Source: Azohydromonas caseinilytica (lineage in GTDB: Bacteria; Pseudomonadota; Gammaproteobacteria; Burkholderiales; Burkholderiaceae_C). Taken from it: a DNA stretch of 64,000 bases. The notes beneath the pieces are model-generated. The model was not told the DNA's origin. It ran no database searches and saw only the letters and a program-made list of their open reading frames with translations. Below are positions 11,182 through 18,172 of this stretch, in pieces. The stretch is taken from contig NZ_JABBFW010000001.1 in NCBI RefSeq assembly GCF_012927045.1, positions 248,001 through 312,000 of the forward strand, written 5' to 3'. How positions within the stretch are numbered: the stretch's first letter is position 1; each line of letters starts with the position of its first letter. A program made the translations under genes and the position numbers.

Positions 11182-11583
11182 TTACGCCGCCCGTACCTCG
11201 GCCAGCAGATCGGGGTGCCGGTCCAGCACCTTCAGCAACTTCACCAAAGCCAGTGGCGGCTTCGTCTTGCCGTTCTCGTAGCGCGAGAACGCATTGACGC
11301 CGCCGCCAAAAATCTCACCGGCTTCACGCTGGTCCAGCTTGAGCTTCTTGCGCACCCGGGCAATGAATTCCGGGTCTACGTTCGACGCGTTGACCTGCTT
11401 GTGGAAAGCCAACATCAAGTCCATGGTGCGCCGGGACTCGGCCGCATCAAGCACGGACTCGCCACAGGCCGTGCAAAAGTCGCCCGTGACCCTTGGCAGC
11501 AATGTCGATTCGCCTTTGTACGTGTAGGGCACATCGCGGGTGTCATGCACCAGCGTCGTCTGTCCGCAGTTCGGGCAGCGCAT
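11182..11583 (-). CDS. mqsA: MqsA-family antitoxin
   Basis: The 133-residue product has an N-terminal zinc-binding domain (Cys3, Cys6, Cys37 and Cys40, in the CPNC and CTAC pairs) that neutralises the MqsR RNase. Its C-terminal helix-turn-helix carries FGGGVNAFSRYENG, with Asn97 and Arg101 at the positions E. coli MqsA uses for DNA contact. The start is the ATG with AAGGAG seven bases upstream; the longer frame runs back into mqsR. It lies two bases after the mqsR stop, the usual toxin-first order. Base composition is visibly less GC-rich than in the neighbours, consistent with horizontal transfer. Confidence 0.93.
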   Translation of the reverse strand: MRCPNCGQTTLVHDTRDVPYTYKGESTLLPRVTGDFCTACGESVLDAAESRRTMDLMLAFHKQVNASNVDPEFIARVRKKLKLDQREAGEIFGGGVNAFSRYENGKTKPPLALVKLLKVLDRHPDLLAEVRAA

Positions 11584-11585
11584 GG

Positions 11586-11881
11586 TCACAGCTCCTTGAA
11601 AGAAACGATGAGCACGTCGTTGACGACGGTGAGCTTCAGATACACCGCGCCCACAGGCGTCATGGGCCGGTAGACGTCCTGCCACACGCGGTGGTCGGCA
11701 TGAGTCGTCATGCTCTTGTAGAAGTCGGCCCGGGTGAGCGCCAGCACCACGGCCAGCATGGCGTCGAAGTCCAAGCCCAGCGCCACGGCGCCCTCACGCG
11801 CTGACCTCGTCGTCCGCACCTTGCCAGCCTGCACCAGCGCCTTCACCACAACAGCTGGCAGTGTGGCGTGCCCTTTTCCAT
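11586..11881 (-). pseudogene. mqsR: MqsR-family toxin, frameshifted near its 5' end
   Basis: From 11849 to 11586 the frame encodes 87 residues (KVRTTRSA, LGLDFDAM, ADFYKSMTT, WQDVYRP, DVLIVSFKEL) that match E. coli MqsR closely to its C-terminus. The canonical N-terminus is also present, in another frame: an ATG at 11881 reads MEKGTPHCQLL and then meets a stop at 11845-11843. Restoring one base near 11851 would join the two into a normal-length toxin of about 98 residues. MqsR is an mRNA interferase cutting at GC(U/A). The copy is probably inactive unless GTG 11849 or 11846 is used; no Shine-Dalgarno precedes those codons. Confidence 0.85.
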
Positions 11882-11890
11882 GGTTCCAAT

Positions 11891-11907
11891 TTAACCTAAT
11901 AGGTTAA
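11891..11907. promoter_or_regulatory. MqsA operator palindrome
   Basis: TTAACCTAATAGGTTAA is a perfect inverted repeat with the AACCT-N3-AGGTT core known to be bound by E. coli MqsA. It lies 9-26 bases upstream of the canonical mqsR ATG at 11881, so the antitoxin or the toxin-antitoxin complex should repress the operon here. It is one of the few AT-rich patches in the window. Confidence 0.88.
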
Positions 11908-11976
11908 TCGAGTCGGTTCATGGGCTGGTGAAAAACCGGGCCTGCGGCCATGGCGAAGGGCGTGTCCGGCCCTCTT

Positions 11977-13068
11977 TCAAGGATTCCCCCTCACCCGCTG
12001 CGGCTCGATGTGGAACACCTCGGGCGTGTTGGGCAGCACGCGCACCTTGACCCAGTGCAGGCGCGGGCTGCCGTAGCCCTGCACGCGCGTCACGTTGGCC
12101 AGGCGCGGCTCCTCGCCCTTGTCGCGGTACCAGGGCTGGTCGATGAAGAACTCGTGGTCGTCGCCGTGCACCAGCAGCACCGGGCGGCCGAAGGCCTGCG
12201 CCCGGCCGTGCAGCCGCGCCAGCACGGCGTCGAAGCCGTTGCGCGTGAGGCTGCCGGGCTCGGCCTCGATGCGCGGATTGGCCTGCATCGCCACCACCAC
12301 GCCCGCGGCGTTGCGGCGCTGCGCCTCGTCGAAGAGCCGGTCCAGCCACGCCAGGTTCGCCGCCTGCCGCGCCTCGAACTCGGCGTTGCGCTCGGGGTTG
12401 TTGCCGGTCACGCCGTCCTTGGGATCGACGCCCATCCACGGCGCCAGGCCGTTGCGGCTGCCCACCACGTGCAGCGTGGCGAAGAGCACGCCCTGGCGCT
12501 CGGCCATCACGTTCTCGACGAAGGCCGCGTGCGCGCCGCCCTCCTGCGCCTGCGAGCGCAGCGCCACGGGCTCGCGGCCCAGGCTGCGGCCGGGCTCGGG
12601 GAAGAAGACGCGGCGCAGCAGCGCCAGGCGCTCGGTGGGTACGTAGGCGCCGTTGCTGGGGCGGTGGCAGTCGGTCCACTCGTTGTCGCCGGGCGTGTAC
12701 AGCAGCGGCCGCGCCACCTGCTGCAGCTGCCGCAGCCGCTCGCGGTACAGCGGCTCGTCGCAGCGCTCGCCCCCGCCCTTGACGTCGCCCACGTGCAGCA
12801 CCAGCCCCACCTCGGCGTCGGCATTGACCGACTGGATCAGCGCGTCCACCTGCGCCATCTCGCGCGGGCTGTAGGGCATGTCGCCCATGAGCGCGAAGGC
12901 GAAGCCGCCCAGCTGCGGCGGGGCCTGGCGCAGCGGCGCGGCCACGGGCTGCGCGCAGCCGCCCAGCACGGCCGCCGCCGCCAGCAGCAGCCCGGCCAGG
13001 CGCCGGCCTCGGCGCGGCATGGCGCGGATCAGTGAACGACGGGACGACTCGGGACAGTCGTGGTGCAT
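11977..13068 (-). CDS. Metallophosphoesterase-like lipoprotein
   Basis: The 363-residue product has a lipoprotein signal (LLLAAAAVLGGC), so it should be anchored in the envelope. It shows calcineurin-like metal motifs: GDMPYS near the start, LHVGDVKGGGERC, PGDNEWTD and HGDDHEF. The ATG at 13068 has GGGAG five bases upstream; an internal ATG at 13020 would give a more compact signal peptide and is the main alternative. The substrate is unknown. It is separated from the MFS gene by about 75 bases and could be cotranscribed with it. Confidence 0.8.
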   Translation of the reverse strand: MHHDCPESSRRSLIRAMPRRGRRLAGLLLAAAAVLGGCAQPVAAPLRQAPPQLGGFAFALMGDMPYSPREMAQVDALIQSVNADAEVGLVLHVGDVKGGGERCDEPLYRERLRQLQQVARPLLYTPGDNEWTDCHRPSNGAYVPTERLALLRRVFFPEPGRSLGREPVALRSQAQEGGAHAAFVENVMAERQGVLFATLHVVGSRNGLAPWMGVDPKDGVTGNNPERNAEFEARQAANLAWLDRLFDEAQRRNAAGVVVAMQANPRIEAEPGSLTRNGFDAVLARLHGRAQAFGRPVLLVHGDDHEFFIDQPWYRDKGEEPRLANVTRVQGYGSPRLHWVKVRVLPNTPEVFHIEPQRVRGNP

Positions 13069-13143
13069 GCGGGCTCCCAGGAATTCGAGCCGCCTATGCT
13101 GCCAGCGCCGGCCGGCACGCCCGCGGCAAGCACGGGCCCGCGC

Positions 13144-14352
13144 TCAGCCCTTGTGGGCCAGCGGACGCTGCCCCAGCGCCAGCACGCTGCCCAGCGCCAG
13201 CGCCGCGGCCGAGCACAGGAAACCGCTGGTCAGCCCGCCGGGCCCGTCGGCGAGCCAGCCCACCAGCGTGGGCCCGGCGATCTGGCCGGCGGCGAAGACG
13301 ATGGTGAAGGCCGCGATCCCGGCCGGCCACTGCGCCGGCGGCAGGTTGCGCCGCACCAGCGCCGTGGTCGAGGCCACCACCGACAGGAACACCGCGCCGA
13401 ACAGCGCCCCGGACACGAACACCGGCAGCGGATGGGCGCTGAGCACCGGCAGCAGCGTCGCCAGCGCCAGCAGCCCGTTGAGCAGCGCCAGCGCCCCGCC
13501 CGCCCTGGCCCGCTGCAGCAGCGCCGCCCACAGCCACGACGAGGCCACCACGCCCACGCCCAGCAGCACGTAGAAGCCCGTGCGCAGGGTTTCGGACAGC
13601 CCCTGCTCGCGCAGCAGGGCAATCACAAAACTCATGTAGCCGATGTAGCCCAGGCCGAACATCAGGTAGCCGGCCAGCGCGAAGGCCAGCGGCGCCCAGC
13701 GCAGGCGCTCGCGCGGGGTGCCGGGCGCGGCGGCCGGGTCGGCATGCAGCGCCCGCGTGGCGCGGGCCGTGAGCAGCGTCGCCCCCAGCGCCGCGCCGCC
13801 CAGGGCCAGCCAAGCCCACGGCCAGTCCGGCGCCTGCCGCACCGCCAGCGGCACCAGCAGCGCCGAGGCAACGATGCCCAGCCCGGTGCCGCCGTAGTAC
13901 AGGCCCAGCAGCAGCCCGGCGTGTCCGGCCTGGGCCGCCAGCCGCGCCGCCAGCAACCCGCCGGAGATGAAGCTGGCCGCGCTGGCCACGCCGGTGAGCA
14001 GCCGCAGCGCCGCCAGCAGGGCGTCGTGCCGCACCGCGCCGTGCAGCGCCAGCAGCAGCGCCGCCGCGAAGCCGCCGCCCAGCAGCAGCGCGCGGGCGTC
14101 ATGGCGGGCCAGCGCGCGCGGCGCCAGCAGCGCGCCCAGCAGGTAGCCCGCGGCGTTGGCGGTGTTCATGGCCCCGCCGGTGAACCAGTTCCAGCCCAGG
14201 TCCGCCGCCATGGGCGGCAGCAGCAGCGCATAGGAAAAGCGCGACAGGCCCAGCGACACCGCGGCGGCCAGGGCCAGGCCGGCGGCGGCGACGAGCGAGG
14301 TGAAGGGGGTGGCGGAAGCAGCGGCAGGCGGGGACGGCAGGGGGCGGCTCAT
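13144..14352 (-). CDS. YbfB/YjiJ-family MFS transporter
   Basis: The 402-residue product is an inner-membrane protein with about twelve hydrophobic helices. The LSRFSYALLLPPMAADLGW and AMNTANAAGYLLGALLAPRA segments are characteristic of the YbfB/YjiJ MFS subgroup. The frame is open far upstream, over the emfourin gene in another frame, but the first plausible start is the ATG at 14352, which follows the end of that gene. The substrate cannot be told from sequence. Confidence 0.88.
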   Translation of the reverse strand: MSRPLPSPPAAASATPFTSLVAAAGLALAAAVSLGLSRFSYALLLPPMAADLGWNWFTGGAMNTANAAGYLLGALLAPRALARHDARALLLGGGFAAALLLALHGAVRHDALLAALRLLTGVASAASFISGGLLAARLAAQAGHAGLLLGLYYGGTGLGIVASALLVPLAVRQAPDWPWAWLALGGAALGATLLTARATRALHADPAAAPGTPRERLRWAPLAFALAGYLMFGLGYIGYMSFVIALLREQGLSETLRTGFYVLLGVGVVASSWLWAALLQRARAGGALALLNGLLALATLLPVLSAHPLPVFVSGALFGAVFLSVVASTTALVRRNLPPAQWPAGIAAFTIVFAAGQIAGPTLVGWLADGPGGLTSGFLCSAAALALGSVLALGQRPLAHKG

Positions 14353-14440
14353 GCGCAGGCATTGTGGATGCCGCAGCGGGCAGCCCCCCTGTGCTGCGTG
14401 CAGCCCGGCCGCCTCCCGTTCGGCCGGGCACACGCACGGA

Positions 14441-14833
14441 TCAGCCGCCTGCGGGTGGAGCGGGCGGCTTGCGCTGGCGCAGCCGCTGGGCTTTGACATG
14501 CGCCTGCACCCAGTCCAGCAGCGCCCGCAGCGCGTCATCGGCAACGGGGCGCAGCACGCTGACGGTGTGGCGGCGCCCGTCCAGGGCGATGGTGAGCACG
14601 CTGCGCTGCTGGTCGGCCGCGCCGCGCATCGCCGCACCCACCCTGGGAGGCTGCGCAAAAAAGCCGGCAGCCTCGACCATCCGCCGCAGCTCGGCCTGCT
14701 CGGCGGCATCAAGTTGCGCCAGGTCCAGCGCCTGCGGCTTGCTCAGGCCGGGAAAGTAGGCCAAGCCGCCCTCCTGGTGGATTTCCACCAGGGCGTCGGG
14801 TTGCGCCGTACCGGAGGAGGCTGGAGCGCTCAC
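14441..14833 (-). CDS. Emfourin-like protealysin inhibitor
   Basis: The 130-residue product starts at GTG in a GTGA overlap with the end of the M4 protease gene. The sequence (EIHQEGGLAYFPGLSKPQAL, then AELRRMVEAAGFF, then YTVSVLRP-like RRHTVSVLRPVADD) fits the emfourin family, small cytoplasmic proteins that inhibit the protealysin encoded next to them. There is no signal peptide. A Pro/Arg-rich tail ends the protein. Coupled translation should keep inhibitor and protease in proportion. Confidence 0.82.
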   Translation of the reverse strand: MSAPASSGTAQPDALVEIHQEGGLAYFPGLSKPQALDLAQLDAAEQAELRRMVEAAGFFAQPPRVGAAMRGAADQQRSVLTIALDGRRHTVSVLRPVADDALRALLDWVQAHVKAQRLRQRKPPAPPAGG

Positions 14834-15900
14834 ACCGCGATACCCACTTCGGCCCAGCCCTCGTGCACGGCCTGGCGCTGCGGACTGTTGAAGCCGTAGA
14901 GCCGGCTGGCCACGTCTCGCGTCACGCGGGCGAAGGCGCGGAAACCGGAATAGGGGCGCACCCGCGGGTCGCGCAGCGCCTCGTACCAGATGCGCCCGGC
15001 ATGCTCCCAGGCGTGGCCGCCCAGGCGCGAGGCGACCTGGAAGAAGGCGTGGTTGGGAATGCCGGAGTTGATGTGCACGCCGCCGTAGTCCTCGAAGGTA
15101 TGGACGAAATCGCGCATGTGCGCGGGCTGCGGGTCCTCGCCCAGCAGGGGGTCGGCAAAGGCGGTCCCCGGCGCCTTCATCGACCGCAGCGCCACGCCCT
15201 GGATGCCCGGCGCCAGCAGGCCCGCGCCGATCAGCCAGTCCGCCTGGTCGGCCGTCTGCCGCAGGGCGTACTGCTTGACCAGCGAGCCGAAGACATCGGA
15301 CATCGACTCGTTGAGGGCCCCGGCCTGGTTGAGGTACTGCAGCCGCGCCTCGTCCTCGGTGACGCCATGCGCCAGCTCGTGGCCGATCACGTCCAGTGCG
15401 ATCGTGAAGCGGTTGAACAACTCGCCGTCGCCATCGCCGAACACCATCTGCTGCGAATTCCAGAACGCGTTGTTGTAGTCCTGGCCGAAGTGGACCGTGG
15501 CATCGAGCGCCATGCCCGCATCGTCGATCGAGTTGCGCTCGAAGACATCCGCGAACAGGTCGAAGGTGGCCCCCAGCCCGTCATAGGCCTCGTCCACGGC
15601 CGGGTCCCCGCTGGGAGCCTGGCCCTCGCCGCGGACCAGCGTGCCGGGCAGGCTTTCGCTGTGGGCGGCGGTGTAGATGGTGCGGCGCTTTTGCGCCTCC
15701 GTCGCCAGGCTGGGCATGCGGCGCTGGGCCGCCGCGCGCGAGGCCTGCCCGGACAGGCGCATGGCGCGGAAGGTGTTGTCCACCGACTTGGTGCGCAGGG
15801 CCGCGGCCCGCTGCGAGGGCGAACCTCGCTGCGCAATCTGGTCCAGGACGTAGGGCGGGATGATGCAGAAGATCGAATGGCGGTGCGGCAGACGGCACAT
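14830..15900 (-). CDS. Protealysin-like M4 metalloprotease
   Basis: The 356-residue zinc protease has the M4 signature HELAH at residues 174-178, a third zinc ligand at Glu198 in GALNESMSDVFG and the His276 region GGVHINSGIPNHAF. It starts at the ATG preceded by GAGGAG six bases upstream, not at the longer frame. The short propeptide of about 55 residues includes the conserved Pro-Pro element (CIIPPYVLDQIA) typical of protealysin precursors. No signal peptide is present, as is usual for protealysins, some of which act inside host or bacterial cells. It precedes and overlaps its likely inhibitor. Confidence 0.92.
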   Translation of the reverse strand: MCRLPHRHSIFCIIPPYVLDQIAQRGSPSQRAAALRTKSVDNTFRAMRLSGQASRAAAQRRMPSLATEAQKRRTIYTAAHSESLPGTLVRGEGQAPSGDPAVDEAYDGLGATFDLFADVFERNSIDDAGMALDATVHFGQDYNNAFWNSQQMVFGDGDGELFNRFTIALDVIGHELAHGVTEDEARLQYLNQAGALNESMSDVFGSLVKQYALRQTADQADWLIGAGLLAPGIQGVALRSMKAPGTAFADPLLGEDPQPAHMRDFVHTFEDYGGVHINSGIPNHAFFQVASRLGGHAWEHAGRIWYEALRDPRVRPYSGFRAFARVTRDVASRLYGFNSPQRQAVHEGWAEVGIAV

Positions 15901-16089
15901 GACCTGCTCCTCGGATGCCGGCGCTGCCATGACCGGATGCGGCATGCGGGACGGCAGCAGCCCGGCACGCCACAGGGCTCGGCCGGCTCCATCCGGCACG
16001 GCCGCGAGGAGAGCAAGGTACGCCCGCGCACCGCGGCGAAACATCTGACCAAAGGCACGGCGGCGCTGCGCCCGAGGCCGGCGGCGGGA

Positions 16090-16602
16090 TCAGGACCGGC
16101 CCGCGCCCTGCTCCCGTTCGAGTTGCGCCACCACGTCGGCGAAGGCCTCGCGGTTGCGTTCGCTGAGCTCGATCAGTGCGCGGTGCGCGTCCAGCAGCGT
16201 GCGGTTGAGCGCCGCCTCGTCCGGCTCGCCCTCGCCGGCCGGCACCGCCTCGGCGCCGGCCGCCGGCCCGATCCGCCCGTCCTCGCCCACCAACTGGAAT
16301 TCCTCGTCGAAGCCCATGCTCAGCAGCACCTCGGTGATGTCGGGCCGGGTGCTGACGATGGTCGCGCGCGGCGCGCCGGCCTGGCGCAGCCGCGTGCTCA
16401 GGCGCGCCAGCAGGCCCAGGTGCGTGCTGTCGATGGCGTCCGTCGCGCTCAGGTCGATGACGAAGCCCGCCGGCGCCGGGCCGTCGAACAGCCGGCGCAG
16501 GTACGCGTCCAGCGCCGGCGCCAGCGGGTAGCGCACCTCGCCGAGCAGGCGCAGCACGTGGATGCCGTCGCGGCAGGCGTGCAGGATCAGGGCTTCAGCC
16601 AT
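16090..16602 (-). CDS. STAS-domain anti-sigma-factor antagonist-like protein
   Basis: The 170-residue product has an N-terminal STAS domain (VIDLSATDAIDSTHLGLLARL), with Ser59 at the position phosphorylated in SpoIIAA-type antagonists. A charged helical C-terminal region follows. It overlaps the upstream PP2C gene by eight bases. The pair suggests a partner-switching pathway in which the phosphatase dephosphorylates this protein; the kinase and the anti-sigma target are not evident here. Confidence 0.85.
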   Translation of the reverse strand: MAEALILHACRDGIHVLRLLGEVRYPLAPALDAYLRRLFDGPAPAGFVIDLSATDAIDSTHLGLLARLSTRLRQAGAPRATIVSTRPDITEVLLSMGFDEEFQLVGEDGRIGPAAGAEAVPAGEGEPDEAALNRTLLDAHRALIELSERNREAFADVVAQLEREQGAGRS

Positions 16603-17767
16603 GGCGGTCGATCTCCAGCAGGGCGATGTCGTCGATGCGCTCGGCCTGCTGCTCCAGCCCCAGGCGTTGCATGAAGTTCTCCAGGCTGCCGTCCACGTCG
16701 TCCAGGTGCGGCAGCAGCCCTTCGGCGCGCCCGGCGCGCGGCTGCGGCGGCAGCAGCTCCAGCAGGCCGTCGGAGGCGATCAGCAGCCGGCAGCGCTGCG
16801 GCAGGTGCAGGCAATGCTCCTGGTAGCGCGCGTTCTCGAACAGGCCGATGGGCCGCCCCGGGTGTGCCAGGAAGCGCGCGCCCACGCCGTCGTGCAGCAG
16901 CGGATAGGGAAAGTGCCCGGCGTTGCCCCAGCACAGCAGGTCCTCGCGCTGGTCGATCACGCCGTAGAGCATGGTGGCGTGCTTGTCCAGGCCCTCGGCG
17001 CAGAAGTCGCGGTTGAGCTGCGCCAGCGTCTGCGCCGGGTGCAGGATGGTGGCGTCGCCCTGGCGCACATGCGCGCGCAGGTAGCGCCCCACCAGCGTCT
17101 TGAGGATCACCGCCACGAAGGCCGAGGCCGCGCCGTGGCCGGCCACGTCGGCCAGGTAGAAGCCGATGCGCTGCCCGTCCAGCGCGAAGTAGTCGATGAA
17201 GTCGCCCGAGAGGTAGGCCGAGGGCAGCAGCCGGCGCGTGAAGCGGTAGGCGCCGAAGCCCAGGCCGTCGGGCGGCAGCAGCCGCTGCTGCAGCGTGCGC
17301 GCGGCCTCCTCGTCCTCCTGGAGCTGGCGCAGGGTGTGGGCGAGCTGGCGGTTCATCGCCTCCAGCCGCGCCTGCTGCTCGCGGTTCTGGCGTATCAGCC
17401 CGGCGCGCTCCAGCGCGTGGGTGATGGCGGTGTCGAGCACACCGAAGTCGGCGATGGGCTTGGTGATGTAGTCCCAGGCGCCGCGCTTGAGCGCCTGCAC
17501 CGCGTCGCCCACCGCCGCCATGCCGGAGATGACGATCAGCGGCGTGTCGGGCGAGCGCGCGTGCAGCGCCGCCACCACCTCCAGCCCGCTCATGTCGGGC
17601 AGGCCCAAGTCGCACAGCACCAGCTCGGGCTGCCCGCGCTCGAAGGCCTCCAGCCCGGAGCGGCCATCGGCGGCCTCGATCACCTCGTGGCCGCAGTCCT
17701 CCAGGTACGCGCCCAGGCTGCGGCGGATGCCGGCGTCGTCGTCGATGCTCAGGATGCGGCTGGACAT
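16595..17767 (-). CDS. Response regulator with SpoIIE/PP2C phosphatase output
   Basis: The 390-residue product has a receiver domain (phospho-acceptor Asp53 in LCDLGLPDMSG), a coiled-coil linker at about residues 120-160 (LIRQNREQQARLEAMNRQLA) and a PPM phosphatase domain. The metal-binding acidic residues lie in LSGDFIDYF, ADVAGHGAAS, ASDGLLEL and DDIALLE. It resembles RssB/RsbU-type regulators that dephosphorylate a STAS antagonist, encoded immediately downstream. It lies 30 bases after a separate receiver gene and a hybrid-type kinase gene. Confidence 0.92.
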   Translation of the reverse strand: MSSRILSIDDDAGIRRSLGAYLEDCGHEVIEAADGRSGLEAFERGQPELVLCDLGLPDMSGLEVVAALHARSPDTPLIVISGMAAVGDAVQALKRGAWDYITKPIADFGVLDTAITHALERAGLIRQNREQQARLEAMNRQLAHTLRQLQEDEEAARTLQQRLLPPDGLGFGAYRFTRRLLPSAYLSGDFIDYFALDGQRIGFYLADVAGHGAASAFVAVILKTLVGRYLRAHVRQGDATILHPAQTLAQLNRDFCAEGLDKHATMLYGVIDQREDLLCWGNAGHFPYPLLHDGVGARFLAHPGRPIGLFENARYQEHCLHLPQRCRLLIASDGLLELLPPQPRAGRAEGLLPHLDDVDGSLENFMQRLGLEQQAERIDDIALLEIDRHG

Positions 17768-17797
17768 GGCGCGTGACGAAACAAATGGCGGCTGCGC

Positions 17798-18172
17798 TCA
17801 GCCCCCGCCCGCCAGGCGCCGCACCGTGGCCGCCAGCGGCGTCATGTCGCGCAGCGGCTTGTTCAGCAGCGGGATCTCGCCCAGCGCCGTCAGCTCGTCG
17901 GGCAGCTCGTACTCGGCCGAGCCGGTGTGCATGGCGAAGCGCAGCGCCGGGCACAGTGCCGCCAGCCGCGCCACGGTGGTGGCGCCGTCGATGCCGGGCA
18001 GCCGCACGTCCATGATGCAGACGTCGAAGCAGTCTCCCGCCCCCACGCGCGCCAGCGCCTCCTCGCCCGAGGACACGGTGGTGACCTCCATGCCGTCGTC
18101 CTCCAGGAAGGCCTGCACGCACAGCGCGATCACCGGCTCGTCGTCCACCACCAGCACCCGCAGCGCCGTCAT
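17798..18172 (-). CDS. Single-domain response regulator
   Basis: The 124-residue product is a lone receiver: the acidic pocket is Asp10-Asp11, the phospho-acceptor is Asp55 (CIMDVRLPGIDG), and the conserved Lys is in PLLNKPLRD. There is no output domain. Its ATG overlaps the stop of the upstream histidine kinase (ATGA), so the kinase is its probable donor. It may pass phosphate or compete with the receiver of the PP2C protein next door. Confidence 0.92.
   Translation of the reverse strand: MTALRVLVVDDEPVIALCVQAFLEDDGMEVTTVSSGEEALARVGAGDCFDVCIMDVRLPGIDGATTVARLAALCPALRFAMHTGSAEYELPDELTALGEIPLLNKPLRDMTPLAATVRRLAGGG

Noticed and set aside
14353-14712. Upstream extension of the MFS transporter frame by 120 residues.
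   Set aside because: It overlaps the emfourin gene on the same strand in another frame, is Cys/Arg/Pro-rich and has no membrane pattern; the ATG at 14352 gives a normal MFS start.
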